Shown: positions 37,097 to 46,621, numbered from the stretch's first letter. The stretch: DNA of 64,000 nucleotides from Geomonas oryzisoli (GCF_018986915.1 NZ_CP076723.1:1335501-1399500), one strand, 5' to 3'. The notes: a model not told the origin generated them from the letters alone. Program-made: numbers and translations.

Positions 37097-38548
37097 ATGA
37101 AGATGCTGCGAGGATGTGTCGCCATGGCGGTGGCGGGAGTGGCGCTGGCGGGAGCCGGTTGCTCCCCGAAGAAGATCGAGCTGTCCGAGGTGCGCCCGGC
37201 CATTGCCGACGGGACTGTGGACCCGGCGGAATGGGGCAAGCTCTACCCCAAGCAGTACCAGCTCTGGAAGCAGACCTCGGAGCCGACTCCGGCGGGGAAG
37301 AGCAGGTACAAGAAAGGGTGGGACGTCGGTGAGGAAAACCCGGACAAGATCGACGAGTATCCCTTCCTCGCGCTCCTGTACAACGGCTGGGCTTTCGGCA
37401 CGGAATACAAGGAACCGCGCGGTCACTTCTACATGGTGCAGGACCAGCTCGAGGTCGATCCCGGGCGCTACAAGGCCGGCGGCTCCTGCCTCACCTGCAA
37501 GACCCCCTACGCACCGACGCTGCAGAAACAGCTCGGCAGGGATTACTTCGCCAAGCCCTACCAGGAAATCCGCGGCAAAATCCCCAAAGCGGACCAGACC
37601 CTCGGGGTCGCCTGCATCGACTGTCACGACAACCGCGACATGTCCCTCAAGATCTCGCGCGGCTTCACCCTGGGCAAGGGACTGGAAAAACTGGGCGTCG
37701 ACCAGTCCAAGCTGACCCGGCAGGATCTAAGGACCCTTGCCTGCGCCCAGTGTCACGTCACCTACAGCATCCCCAAGGATGCCGACATGAAATCCACCGA
37801 TGTCTTCTTCCCCTGGGACGGGAGCAAGTGGGGCGGCATCACCATCGAGAACATCATCAAGAAGCTCAGGAGCAACAAGCCGAGCGGTGAGTGGACCCAG
37901 AGCGTCACCGGCTTCAAGCTCGCCTTCATCAGGCACCCGGAATTCGAGCTCTTCTCCAACAACAGCGTGCACTGGCAGGCCGGCGTGACCTGTGCCGATT
38001 GCCACATGCCGTCCACCGAGGTCGGCGGGCAGAAGGTTTCGGACCACCGCATCATGAGCCCGCTCAAGAACGACCTGAAGGCGTGCAAGCAGTGTCATGA
38101 GGAGTCCCCCGAGCAGATGCGCACCAAGATCTTCGCCATCCAGGACCGCGTCATGTCGCAGTTCATCCGCTCCGGCTACGCCACCGCCACGGATGCCAAG
38201 CTCTTCGAGATGGCTCACAAGGCCCGGGCCTTCGGCAAAGAACTCGACCAGGGGCTCTACGCCCAGGCGAAGGATCACTACGAGGAGGCGTTCTACCGCG
38301 TGGTCTTCATCGGAGCCGAGAACTCGATCGGCTTCCACAACCCGGACGAGGCGCAGCGGGTTCTCACCGATGCCCTGTCCCACGCGGCGGCGGCCGAGCG
38401 GCTGTTGCGGGAACTGCTGACCAAAGCCGGGGTGGACGTGCCCGCCAAGGTGGACCTGGAGCTGGCGAAATACCTGAACAACCGCGGCGTGAAGAAGCTG
38501 ATGTTCAAGCCGGAACAGGAAATAAAGGATCCCTTCGCGGGTAAATAG
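37097..38548 (+). CDS. nrfA: Ammonia-forming cytochrome c nitrite reductase, lipoprotein form
   Basis: 483 residues with five haem-binding motifs in order: CLTCK (the Lys-ligated active-site haem typical of NrfA), CIDCH, CAQCH, CADCH and CKQCH. It reduces nitrite to ammonium with six electrons in the periplasm. The N-terminus has a signal with GAGC, a plausible but atypical lipobox, suggesting a lipid anchor. ATG at 37097 follows GGAGGAG; a GTG one codon earlier is possible. No NrfH quinol dehydrogenase or other nrf gene is next to it, so its electron donor is elsewhere. A strong terminator follows. Confidence 0.95.
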   Translation: MKMLRGCVAMAVAGVALAGAGCSPKKIELSEVRPAIADGTVDPAEWGKLYPKQYQLWKQTSEPTPAGKSRYKKGWDVGEENPDKIDEYPFLALLYNGWAFGTEYKEPRGHFYMVQDQLEVDPGRYKAGGSCLTCKTPYAPTLQKQLGRDYFAKPYQEIRGKIPKADQTLGVACIDCHDNRDMSLKISRGFTLGKGLEKLGVDQSKLTRQDLRTLACAQCHVTYSIPKDADMKSTDVFFPWDGSKWGGITIENIIKKLRSNKPSGEWTQSVTGFKLAFIRHPEFELFSNNSVHWQAGVTCADCHMPSTEVGGQKVSDHRIMSPLKNDLKACKQCHEESPEQMRTKIFAIQDRVMSQFIRSGYATATDAKLFEMAHKARAFGKELDQGLYAQAKDHYEEAFYRVVFIGAENSIGFHNPDEAQRVLTDALSHAAAAERLLRELLTKAGVDVPAKVDLELAKYLNNRGVKKLMFKPEQEIKDPFAGK

Positions 38549-38561
38549 CTGTGCATATAAG

Positions 38562-38597
38562 GGGGCGGCGCCTGGGTGCGCCGCCCCTTTTTTTTTC
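38562..38597 (+). terminator. Terminator after nrfA
   Basis: GGGGCGGCGC-CTGGGT-GCGCCGCCCC followed by nine T. Confidence 0.92.
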
Positions 38598-38643
38598 TAC
38601 GGTGGTGGCACCGCCCGAGGTTCTAGAGCCTTTCACCGAAGAA

Positions 38644-38673
38644 GGGGACTGGCTCCGCCAGGTGCCTGTCCCC
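38644..38673 (-). repeat. REP-like hairpin, copy 2
   Basis: Reverse-orientation copy of the GGGGAC...GTCCCC hairpin. With copy 3, 47 bp on and in the opposite orientation, it makes a 105-bp BIME-like composite. Confidence 0.85.
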
Positions 38674-38720
38674 TTAGCTTGCGCAAGGTGGGGCCAAGCG
38701 GAAGGGAGCGTTCCGCTAGA

Positions 38721-38748
38721 GGGACAGGCACCTGACGGAGCCGGTCCC
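38721..38748 (+). repeat. REP-like hairpin, copy 3
   Basis: Forward-orientation copy with GGGAC/GTCCC ends. The flank GGAGCGTTCCGCTAGA on its left also flanks copy 7, inverted. Confidence 0.85.
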
Positions 38749-38801
38749 TTCTGCTAGGGGACGGCGCTGCCACCTTTTACTTTAATGACAGGAGGAACAT
38801 T

Positions 38802-39368
38802 TTGAAACGACGCCTTTCCGTGGTGATGCGGAGGAAGGTCGCCATCCGCAAGAGGCTGGCGCGGGTGCCGCGCCGCTGGCGGGTGCCCATACGCGGCACG
38901 CGCGCTCACATGACGCTGCGGTACGCGGCCTGGAGCTTTGTCAGCGCCATGGCCGGCCTCCTCGCCATCAGCGAGGTGACCATCCTGCTGGGCCATCCCC
39001 TGTTGATCGGTTCCCTGGGGGCTTCGGCGGTGCTGCTGTTCGGGGCGACCGAATCTCCGCTGGCGCAGCCGCGCAACCTGGTCGGCGGCCATGTCGTCTC
39101 CGCCTCGGTAGCCGTGGTCGTGGTCGCACTGTTCGGATCGACACCGCTCTGCATGGCGCTTGCCGTCTGCACCTCGATCTTCCTCATGAACCTGACCCAC
39201 ACCACCCATCCCCCCGGCGGCGCGACCGCCCTCATCGGGGTCCAGGGTGCGGTGGGACCGGCGTTCGTGCTGCTGCCGGTTCTCATCGGCGCACTGATCC
39301 TGCTCGCGGTCGCCTGTTTCACCAACAACGTTGTCTATCACCGTTCCTACCCGCGCCACTGGCTGTGA
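38802..39368 (+). CDS. HPP-family membrane protein (candidate nitrite carrier)
   Basis: 188 residues. TTG start at 38802, 6 bp after GGAGG. A very basic N-terminus (about 30 residues, 15 Arg/Lys) precedes four membrane helices with the signature HTTHPPGGATALIG (about residues 128-141). HPP proteins of cyanobacteria and chloroplasts have been linked to nitrite transport. The neighbour upstream is nrfA, so nitrite uptake or export is an attractive role, although a terminator and a repeat separate the two. Confidence 0.82.
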   Translation: MKRRLSVVMRRKVAIRKRLARVPRRWRVPIRGTRAHMTLRYAAWSFVSAMAGLLAISEVTILLGHPLLIGSLGASAVLLFGATESPLAQPRNLVGGHVVSASVAVVVVALFGSTPLCMALAVCTSIFLMNLTHTTHPPGGATALIGVQGAVGPAFVLLPVLIGALILLAVACFTNNVVYHRSYPRHWL

Positions 39369-39473
39369 CCGAAACGAAACTGCTTCTAATTGTTGGTTAA
39401 TTATGATAGTAGGAAAGTGCTTTTTGATTTAACTGGAAGGCCTGCACTGTTAATCAACTAAAGGAGAGGGTGC

Positions 39474-39860
39474 GTGATAGCTAAGATAGTGGTTCGTTAT
39501 GCCGACGGTAAGGTCGTAAAAGGTACCACCGAGGACCTCGCTGCAAACAAGGCGCTCTTCCATCTGACTGAAGCTGAAACGGGAACGCGCTATGAGGTAA
39601 ATGTCGAGCAGTTGAAGGCCATCTTCTTTGTCAAAGACTTCAAGGGCAACCCCGAATACCAGGAACGGCTGGACGTTGAGCGGGTCGGGCTGGGGAAGAA
39701 GATCAAGGTATCCTTCAAGGACGGCGAGACGCTGATCGGTTACACCCAGGGCTTCTCACCGGCTCGTGCCACCTTCATCGTCTTTCCCTGTGATGCCGAC
39801 AGCAACAACGAGAAGGTTTTCGTGGTGACGGCGGCAGCGGCCAAGGTGGAATTCATATAG
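39474..39860 (+). CDS. Conserved small cytoplasmic protein of unknown function
   Basis: 128 residues, GTG start with AAAGGAGAGGG upstream. The N-terminal half (KIVVRYADGKVVKGTTEDLAANKALFHLTE) and the middle (KKIKVSFKDGETLIGYTQGFSPARATFIVFPCD) are beta-rich and similar to each other in the pattern V.F.DG..L.G.T...., suggesting two related small barrels. No signal peptide or helix. Found next to a HIT protein 5 bp downstream, so the two are co-transcribed. Function unknown. Confidence 0.75.
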   Translation: MIAKIVVRYADGKVVKGTTEDLAANKALFHLTEAETGTRYEVNVEQLKAIFFVKDFKGNPEYQERLDVERVGLGKKIKVSFKDGETLIGYTQGFSPARATFIVFPCDADSNNEKVFVVTAAAAKVEFI

Positions 39861-39865
39861 AACCG

Positions 39866-40264
39866 ATGCTCACCGAAACCGCCTGTCCTTTCTGCAGCAT
39901 CGATCCGGTCAAGATCCTTTTGGAAAACGAGCTGGCCTACGCCTTTTACGACGGCTTTCCCGTCACCTTGGGGCATACCCTCGTGGTCCCCAAGCGCCAC
40001 GTCGCTTCCTTCTTCGAGATCACCGCGGAGGAGCAGGCCGCCCTCTTCGACCTGGTGGGGAAGGCACGCGAGCTGCTTCTCCGTCAGCATGGCCCCGATG
40101 CCTTCAATGTCGGCATCAACGACGGCGTGGCTGCCGGGCAGACCGTCCTGCATCTGCATATCCACTTGATTCCCCGCTATGCCGGCGACACCGACGACCC
40201 TCGCGGCGGGGTGCGCTGGATCATGCCCGTGAAGGCGCCTTACTGGAAAAGGGATGAGCGCTAG
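39866..40264 (+). CDS. HIT-family nucleotide hydrolase
   Basis: 132 residues with the histidine-triad motif HLHIHLIPR near residue 95 and an N-terminal CPFCSI pair that may bind zinc with later residues. Family members split dinucleoside polyphosphates or AMP-N bonds; the precise substrate cannot be told. Its stop TAG shares the palindrome CTAG with the stop of the convergent DUF255 gene, so the two genes overlap by 4 bp. Confidence 0.9.
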   Translation: MLTETACPFCSIDPVKILLENELAYAFYDGFPVTLGHTLVVPKRHVASFFEITAEEQAALFDLVGKARELLLRQHGPDAFNVGINDGVAAGQTVLHLHIHLIPRYAGDTDDPRGGVRWIMPVKAPYWKRDER

Positions 40265-42489
40265 CCCGTTCCGGTAAGCTGCCGGTAGAACTCTTCCGGG
40301 TCGCTGGTCGGGCGGCGGCAGCTCCTGTTTTCGCACAGGTATGCCACCGCCCGGTCGCCCTCCGCCTGCTTCCCCTGCAAAAGCGGGATCAACCTCGCCG
40401 CCTGCCGTAGTTCCTCCCCCTCGCACAGCACGACCAGTACCCGGTTGGGAAGGAACACCCTCCGCAACCCCGCCAGGAACGGCTCGGCCGCCTCCGGCCT
40501 GCCCGCCGGCGCCACGATCACCACCTCACTGGCGGTCTGCTGCTGGTAATCGACGGCAAGAAGCATCTCGGAGAGGGCGGCCGGGGACTTGGTGAGCTGT
40601 GCCGCGAAGGCGCTCAGGGCACCTCCGGCATGCTCCAGCAGGCGCTCGTCGCCGGTCAGCGTGTTCAGGCGCAGCAGGTTCATCACCATGACCGAGTTCC
40701 CGGAAGGGATCACGCCGTCATAGGCCGGCTTTTCGCGCGAGATCAACTGCTCGTGGTACGGTCCGGTCATGAAGAAACCACCCAGTTCTTGATCCTCAAA
40801 CTGCTCCAGCGCGGAGGTGCAGAGCTCCAGCGACCGCTCCAGCCAGCGCACCTTGCCGCTCGCCTCGAAGAGGTCGATGAGCCCTGCGATCAGGAAGGCA
40901 TAGTCGTCCAGGAAACCCTCCCCCTTGGCCATCCCCTCCTGGTAGCTGTGGCGCAGCCTCCCGTTTTGCATCATGTTCTGCAGCATGAACTCCGCCGCAC
41001 TGGCCGCGACACCGACCAGATCCGGACTGCCCAGCACGAGCCCCCCGCGGGCGAAGGCCGAGACGGCAAGCCCGTTCCAGGATGCGAGGAGCTTCTCGTC
41101 CCGCAACGGGAGCGGCCTCCTGGCGCGTGCCCGGTACAGGAGCTCACGGCAGTCCGCCAGCGTGAGCGCAAGCTCCGACTCGGAGCGCTGCAGCTCGGCC
41201 GCCAGTTCCGCCACACTCCGGTCGCGGTGCAGGATGCTGCGCCCCTCGAAGTTCCCCCCTCGCGTCACGCCGTAACAAAAGGCAACCAGCTTTCCCCGTT
41301 CCTCGCCCAGCGCCTCGGTGAGCTCATCCGGCGTCCAGGTGAAAAAGACCCCTTCCTCGCGGTGACCTTCCGGGTTCAGGCTGTCCGCGTCGGTAGCACT
41401 GTAGAATGCCCCTTCAGGCGCCTGCATGTCGCGTTGCAGGTACTGCAGGATCTCGCGCGCCACCTGGGCGAATTCCCTCCGCCCTGTAGCCTGGAATCCC
41501 TCCAGGTAGGTCACCGCGAGCAGGGCGTTGTCGTAGAGCATCTTCTCGAAGTGAGGCACCAGCCATGCCGTGTCGGTGGCGTAACGGTGGAAGCCGCCCC
41601 CGGCCTGGTCGTAGATTCCCCCGGCGGCCATGCGGTTCATGGTGAGTTCGGCCATGGTCCGCAGATGGCTGTCGCCGCCACGCAGGTACTGGCGCAACAC
41701 CAGGCGCAGCGGCAGTGAGCTGGGGAACTTCGGCGCACCGACCAGCCCGCCGTTTCGGTCGTCGAAACGATCCCGGTACAGCCTCACCGCCTGGTCCAGG
41801 GAGACCTCCTGCCAGGTGTCCTCTCCCTCGGTCGGCGCGAGCATGGCGCGGATCGCATCGGTGAGCTGCGCCCCGGCGCGGCTGACCCGGTCCGGCGCCG
41901 CCACGAAGCTCTCCCTGATCCGCTGCAAAAGGGACAGGAAACCGAGCCCTCCGGGGTAGTCGCTGGGAGGGAAATAGGTGCCGCCGTAGAAGGGTTTTCG
42001 ATCGGGGGCGACGAAGACGTTGAGCGGCCACCCTCCCTGCAACCCCATGGCGTGCACCGCGGTCATGTAGACCGTGTCCACGTCCGGACGCTCTTCGCGG
42101 TCGACCTTGATGGCGATGAAATAGCGGTTCAGGAACTCGGCGATGGTCTCGTCCTCGAAGGATTGCTCTTCCATCACGTGGCACCAGTGGCAGGTCGCGT
42201 AGCCGATACTGACCAGGACCGGCCGATCCAGCTGCCGCGCCAGCTCGAAGGCCTCGTCCCCCCAGGGGAACCAGTTCACCGGGTTGTGGGCATGCTGCAG
42301 CAGGTACGGGCTCGTTTCCAGGAAGAGCCGGTTGGTGTACCTCGCCCATCCCTCGGGGAGCAGGTGTCGGGTGCGCGGCCGGTACGAGTAGCCGCGGCGC
42401 TGGCGGAGTCTTTCGAATTCTTCCAAGGGTGGGGTGGGCACGCCCTCCGTTCCCGGGAGCTGCTGGTAATGATCAGCGAGGCTGGACAT
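40261..42489 (-). CDS. Thioredoxin-fold DUF255 protein (YyaL/SSP411 family)
   Basis: 742 residues. The N-terminal thioredoxin-like domain (about 45-210) has the family motif [11 protein letters not shown] and the [10 protein letters not shown] segment. The rest is an (alpha/alpha)6 barrel like N-acyl-glucosamine epimerases, with [26 protein letters not shown] and [10 protein letters not shown]. Function in bacteria is unknown; the Cys-X-X-Cys suggests redox or metal binding. Cytoplasmic, no signal peptide. It is full length for the family. Confidence 0.93.
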   Translation of the reverse strand: MSSLADHYQQLPGTEGVPTPPLEEFERLRQRRGYSYRPRTRHLLPEGWARYTNRLFLETSPYLLQHAHNPVNWFPWGDEAFELARQLDRPVLVSIGYATCHWCHVMEEQSFEDETIAEFLNRYFIAIKVDREERPDVDTVYMTAVHAMGLQGGWPLNVFVAPDRKPFYGGTYFPPSDYPGGLGFLSLLQRIRESFVAAPDRVSRAGAQLTDAIRAMLAPTEGEDTWQEVSLDQAVRLYRDRFDDRNGGLVGAPKFPSSLPLRLVLRQYLRGGDSHLRTMAELTMNRMAAGGIYDQAGGGFHRYATDTAWLVPHFEKMLYDNALLAVTYLEGFQATGRREFAQVAREILQYLQRDMQAPEGAFYSATDADSLNPEGHREEGVFFTWTPDELTEALGEERGKLVAFCYGVTRGGNFEGRSILHRDRSVAELAAELQRSESELALTLADCRELLYRARARRPLPLRDEKLLASWNGLAVSAFARGGLVLGSPDLVGVAASAAEFMLQNMMQNGRLRHSYQEGMAKGEGFLDDYAFLIAGLIDLFEASGKVRWLERSLELCTSALEQFEDQELGGFFMTGPYHEQLISREKPAYDGVIPSGNSVMVMNLLRLNTLTGDERLLEHAGGALSAFAAQLTKSPAALSEMLLAVDYQQQTASEVVIVAPAGRPEAAEPFLAGLRRVFLPNRVLVVLCEGEELRQAARLIPLLQGKQAEGDRAVAYLCENRSCRRPTSDPEEFYRQLTGTG

Positions 42490-42717
42490 GGTCTCATCTC
42501 CGTCGTTTGTGGTCGGCTAGCAGCGGCAGCGAACTGGCAAAAACCCGGCCGCGGCGCGGTTCGCCGGCGCGAAAGGTTTAACTTTACCATCTTTCTTCAT
42601 GGCGGCGATGCTCTGCCACGGCGCCAGGGCGAAGAAGCCGTTGACGGCACACTTGCCGCGATGATATCTACGCCTCACGGTGACGCTGGAGTACTTCACC
42701 GGGGAGGGGCAGAACCG

Positions 42718-43017
42718 ATGGCAAATCCGCGCAAACTGCATTACGCCTGGCTCATCGTGGCCGTGACCTTTCTGACCCTGCTCACCACCGCCGAGGCGTT
42801 CGGCCGCCAGAACGTCGGCGTGATGTTCGGCTGGATCTTCGCGAGCCACCAGGTGGGAGCCGCGCTGGCCGCGACCTTCGCGGGCACCGTGCGCACCTAC
42901 CTCGGGGACTACATGATCGCCTTCCTGCTGTCGGGAATGATCTGCCTGCTGGCGGCGGGGCTGGTACTGAGGATCAACAAGAACAGGCTGCCTGAGCTTG
43001 CGCCCGAGGCAGCCTGA
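42718..43017 (+). pseudogene. Remnant of an MFS transporter (internal deletion)
   Basis: 99 codons. The first ~25 (HYAWLIVAVTFLTLLTTA) match the start of helix 1 of oxalate/formate-type MFS carriers. The next residues (EAFGRQNVGVMFGWIFASHQVGAALAATFAGTVRTYLGDYMIAFLLSGMICLLAAGLVL) match helices 10-12 of the same family. Everything between, about 300 residues, is missing, and the frame is kept. The product would have three helices and is unlikely to transport. ATG at 42718 lies close to a GGGGAGG. Confidence 0.8.
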
Positions 43018-43029
43018 GAGGGACTGTCA

Positions 43030-43058
43030 GGGGACTGGCTCCGTAGGTGCCTGTCCCC
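43030..43058 (-). repeat. REP-like hairpin, copy 4
   Basis: Reverse-orientation copy right after the MFS remnant's stop. It sits 28 bp before the 3' end of the ferritin-like gene. Confidence 0.85.
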
Positions 43059-43086
43059 CTTCGCGGGGTTAGCCTGGAGGCAACGA

Positions 43087-43647
43087 TCACCCGATGCGTG
43101 ACTGCCTGCCGCAGTCCTGCATGGCGAAGAAAAGTTGTGAATGGCGGTTGGGGGTGCGGTGGGGGAGCTCGCCCCGCTGGTGGCTGCGTCGCGGCGGACC
43201 GGGGGAGGCTGGAACGTCCCGGCGCGCGCCTTCCTTCAGGTATTCGTAAGTGATCAGTTTGAACTGCCTGCGGGCGACTGACAGTGCCGTCTCGAAGAAC
43301 CTGCACAATGAGGGCTCTTTGAAGCACCGGCACAGGGTCGCGTACAGGTCGATGCTGAAACGCTTGTCCAGTAGCGCCTGGTGCAGGTGGTTGCCGGGCG
43401 CCGTCGTCCTTTCCGCAGCGGGAGCTGCGTGGACCAAAAGCGCTCCCTGGTCTACCTCTGCGGCTTCTGTCCGTGACAACTGCTGCAACAGCGCTTCGAT
43501 GTGACGGCCTTCTTCCTGGGCCAGCCGTTCCAGAAATCTTCTGTGCACCACTTCCGGTGCCGCGAGCGCGCCTCTTCGATACAGCATCTCGCTGTTTCTC
43601 TCCATGCTCACCGCGTACCTGATCGCCTCTGCCAGTAGCTCTCTCAT
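43087..43647 (-). CDS. Ferritin-like/rubrerythrin-like four-helix protein with incomplete metal site
   Basis: 186 residues from the ATG at 43647, preceded by AGGAGAAC. Helix 1 has E in MERNSEMLYRR and helix 2 the ExxH in LAQEEGRHIEALL, half of a ferritin-like di-iron site. In the second pair the helices read FSIDLYATLCRCFKEP and FFETALSVARRQFKLITYEYL, where the expected Glu and ExxH are not in place. The 35 C-terminal residues are Arg/Pro/Ser/His-rich and disordered in appearance. A rubredoxin domain is absent. Possibly a sensory or degenerate rubrerythrin relative. Confidence 0.7.
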   Translation of the reverse strand: MRELLAEAIRYAVSMERNSEMLYRRGALAAPEVVHRRFLERLAQEEGRHIEALLQQLSRTEAAEVDQGALLVHAAPAAERTTAPGNHLHQALLDKRFSIDLYATLCRCFKEPSLCRFFETALSVARRQFKLITYEYLKEGARRDVPASPGPPRRSHQRGELPHRTPNRHSQLFFAMQDCGRQSRIG

Positions 43648-43831
43648 CGCTCGTTCTCCTGCCGCGGCCCTTTGCGCCGCCGGTAAACCTGCTCCTTTCC
43701 AAGGATGTGTAATTTTTAACATTTGCAATGCTAGCCGCGCTGGCAACCGGAGTCAATCGGGTTAATATTAATACTTGAGGCTCGCGATACACATGAGAGG
43801 GCAGGGCTGCGGAACCGGTGTGGCAATTTGA

Positions 43832-43855
43832 GCGACACCTGTGCTATGGTGTCGC
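43832..43855. promoter_or_regulatory. Perfect 8-bp hairpin/dyad upstream of the GTPase gene
   Basis: GCGACACC-N8-GGTGTCGC in the divergent gap, 39 bp before the GTPase ATG, followed 12 bp later by TTTTTT. Could be an operator or a weak attenuator. Confidence 0.5.
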
Positions 43856-43893
43856 CTTGTGTCGTAATTTTTTGGATTGCCAAGGAAATGTAG

Positions 43894-44808
43894 ATGACGA
43901 TTAGATGGTACCCCGGCCACATGAGCAAAGCGCTCGAGCAGATCTCGGAGCTGGTCCGCAAGATCGACCTGATCATCGAGGTGCTCGATGCCCGCCTTCC
44001 GTATTCCAGCTCCAACCACCTGCTGGAGCAGGTGCGCCGGAACAAGCCCTGCATCAAGGTGCTGAACAAAAATGATATAGCCGACCCGGCCGCGACCAGG
44101 GCCTGGGTGCAGCACTTCCAGAAGAACTCGGGCGTGCGCGCGCTGCCGCTGGTGGCGAAGAACATCCCGGAGGTGAAGAGCCTGGTGAAGCTGTGCAAGC
44201 AGCTGGTGCCGCACCGCGGCAATCCCGGCTACCCGATCCGCACTATGGTGGTCGGCATCCCCAACGTGGGCAAATCGACGCTGATCAACACCCTGGCCGG
44301 AAAGAGCATCGCCAAGGTGGGGGACCGCCCGGCGGTGACCATGCGCCCGCAGCAGATCCCGCTCAACAACGGCATTCTCATCTTCGACACCCCGGGCCTG
44401 CTCTGGCCCGCGATGGACGACCAGGGGGGCGCCTACCGTCTCGCGGCCAGCGGAGCTATCGGCGCCAACGCCCTCGACTACACCAACGTAGGCGTTTTCG
44501 CGGCCGCCTACATGATGCGCCGTTACCCCGAGCTGCTGAAGGAGCGCTACAAGCTGGCCGAGCTCCCGGAGACGCCGTATGAGGTGGTCGAGGCGGTGGG
44601 GCGCTGCCTGGGCTGCATCATGAGCGGCGGCGTGGTCGACGTGCACCGCGCGGCCGAGACCTTCCTGCGCGAGCTGAGAGCAGGCAAGGCGGGGCGGATC
44701 AGTTTCGAGGAGCCCGGGACCCCGGAGGATGTGGAGGCTGAGCTGCTTCGTTTCGCCGGCATCGAGGTAGGGGCGCAGCACCAACAGGCACCGACTGTGC
44801 CGGATTAA
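43894..44808 (+). CDS. rbgA: Circularly permuted ribosome-biogenesis GTPase
   Basis: 304 residues of the YlqF/RbgA family, needed for late 50S assembly. Motifs occur in permuted order: G4 NKND (about 56-59), then G1 GIPNVGKST (about 124-132), G2 Thr in VTMRPQ, and G3 DTPG. The C-terminal helical domain follows. The typical start is W-Y-P-G-H-M at residues 5-10. It ends 4 bp before the sensor kinase ATG, so that kinase may be co-transcribed with it. Confidence 0.95.
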   Translation: MTIRWYPGHMSKALEQISELVRKIDLIIEVLDARLPYSSSNHLLEQVRRNKPCIKVLNKNDIADPAATRAWVQHFQKNSGVRALPLVAKNIPEVKSLVKLCKQLVPHRGNPGYPIRTMVVGIPNVGKSTLINTLAGKSIAKVGDRPAVTMRPQQIPLNNGILIFDTPGLLWPAMDDQGGAYRLAASGAIGANALDYTNVGVFAAAYMMRRYPELLKERYKLAELPETPYEVVEAVGRCLGCIMSGGVVDVHRAAETFLRELRAGKAGRISFEEPGTPEDVEAELLRFAGIEVGAQHQQAPTVPD

Positions 44809-44812
44809 GACC

Positions 44813-46621
44813 ATGAACGACCGTCCGCTTCGGACCAGCCGCATGCACACCGGACCAGCGCGACTCCTCCTCGCTCCATGGCAGGGGAGGGGAAGCCTGC
44901 TCCTCGCCCTCGTCGTCCTCTGTTTTCTCGCCGCTCCCTCCACGCTCCTGGCTGCCGCTGATGTTGCAGCCGCACAGACCCGCACCGTCGTGGTCGGTGG
45001 CGACCGGGACTATCCCCCCTATGAGTTCATCGACCGCTCCGGCCAGCCCGCGGGGTACAACGTCGACCTGACCCGGGCCATTGCCGAGGTCATGGGGATG
45101 AAGGTGGAGTTCCGTCTGGGGAGCTGGGCCGAGATGCGGGACGCCCTCCAGTCCGGGCGCGTCGACGTGCTGCAGGGGATGTCCTACTCAACGGAGCGCT
45201 CCGACGAGGTCGACTTCTCTGTGCCGCACGCCGTGGTGAACCACGCCATCTTCGGCCGTAAGGACAACCCGTCGGTCAACTCCCTGGAGGAACTAAAGGG
45301 CAAGAGTGTCGCCGTCCATCGGGGCGGCATCATGCACGACTACCTGATCAGGCAGGGACTGGGGGGGAAACTCACCTTAACCGACACCCCCGCCGACGCC
45401 CTGCGCCTGGTCGCCTCGGGCAAGATCGAGTACGCCGTGGTGGCCATCGTCCCCGGCATGTACATGATCCGGGAACTGAAACTCACCAACCTGGTGCCGG
45501 TGGTGCGCAACGTGGCCAGCCACCGCTACTGCTACGCCGTCGACAAGGGGAACGCGGTGCTCCTGTCGCGCTTCAACGAGGGGCTCGCCATCCTCAAGAA
45601 GACCGGGCAGTACGACGCGATCCACAACAAGTGGCTGGGAGTGGTTGATACCACGCCGATCGACTGGTGGACCATCGTGAAGTACGCCGCGGTGGTGGTC
45701 GTGCCGCTGTTCCTTCTTTTGAGTGGCTTCGCCCTCTGGTCGCGGACGCTGCATCGGCAGGTGGCCCTTAGAACGGCGGACCTGACCCGGGAGATCGCGG
45801 AACGGCGCCAGGTCGAGGAGGAACTGCGGCTGAACCAGCAGCAGCTGGTACAGGCTGACAAGATGGCTGCCCTCGGGGTGCTCGTTTCCGGCGTGGCGCA
45901 CGAAATCAACAACCCCACCGGCATCATCCTCCTTGAGGCCCCGATCCTGAAGCGCTTCCACAGCGACGCCACCAAGATCCTGGAGCGCTACTACGAGGAA
46001 AACGGCGACTTCACCTGCGGCGGACTCCCTTACTCGCGCATGCGCCAGGAAGTGCCCAAATCACTGGCGAAGATCCAGGACGCCGGCAAGCGCATCAAGA
46101 GGATCGTGGACGACCTGAAGGATTTCGCCCGTCAGGACACCACCGGGGGCAATGAGGTCATCGACCTCAACACCGCGGCCCAGGCGGCGGTCAGGCTGGT
46201 GGAGCCGACCATCCGCAAAGCGACCCGCAACTTCAGCGTCGGTTACCGCAAGGGGCTACCCCGCGTGCGCGGCAACCGGCAGCGGCTCGAACAGGTGCTG
46301 GTCAACCTGATCCTGAACGCCTGCCAGGCGCTTCCCGACCCGGAGCGGGGCATCGAGCTGGTCACCTGGCATGACGCCTTCCGCGACACCGTGGTGGTCA
46401 GGCTTCGCGACGAGGGAACCGGTATCGCTGCAGAGCACCTGTCGCGCCTGACTGATCCATTTTTCACCACCAAGCAGGACCAGGGAGGGACCGGGCTCGG
46501 GCTCTCCGTCTCAGCCGGCATCGTCAAGGAGCACGGCGGCACCCTGGAGTTTCAATCCGACGGCAGTGGCACCACGGTCACCCTGACCCTGCCCGCCTAT
46601 CACAAGGAGGTTGACGCGTGA
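44813..46621 (+). CDS. Sensor histidine kinase with periplasmic solute-binding (SBP3) domain
   Basis: 602 residues. An N-terminal signal anchor (about 25-45), a type-3 solute-binding domain (about 60-290, YPPYEFIDRSGQPAGYNVDLTRAIAEVMG), a membrane helix (about 295-315), then HisKA with GVAHEINNPTG and an HATPase domain (NLILNACQALP, DEGTGI, GGTGLGLS). It senses an extracellular small molecule, perhaps a C4-dicarboxylate or amino acid. Its GTGA overlap with the next gene shows co-translation with the response regulator. The dcu gene downstream is the likely target. Confidence 0.94.
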   Translation: MNDRPLRTSRMHTGPARLLLAPWQGRGSLLLALVVLCFLAAPSTLLAAADVAAAQTRTVVVGGDRDYPPYEFIDRSGQPAGYNVDLTRAIAEVMGMKVEFRLGSWAEMRDALQSGRVDVLQGMSYSTERSDEVDFSVPHAVVNHAIFGRKDNPSVNSLEELKGKSVAVHRGGIMHDYLIRQGLGGKLTLTDTPADALRLVASGKIEYAVVAIVPGMYMIRELKLTNLVPVVRNVASHRYCYAVDKGNAVLLSRFNEGLAILKKTGQYDAIHNKWLGVVDTTPIDWWTIVKYAAVVVVPLFLLLSGFALWSRTLHRQVALRTADLTREIAERRQVEEELRLNQQQLVQADKMAALGVLVSGVAHEINNPTGIILLEAPILKRFHSDATKILERYYEENGDFTCGGLPYSRMRQEVPKSLAKIQDAGKRIKRIVDDLKDFARQDTTGGNEVIDLNTAAQAAVRLVEPTIRKATRNFSVGYRKGLPRVRGNRQRLEQVLVNLILNACQALPDPERGIELVTWHDAFRDTVVVRLRDEGTGIAAEHLSRLTDPFFTTKQDQGGTGLGLSVSAGIVKEHGGTLEFQSDGSGTTVTLTLPAYHKEVDA

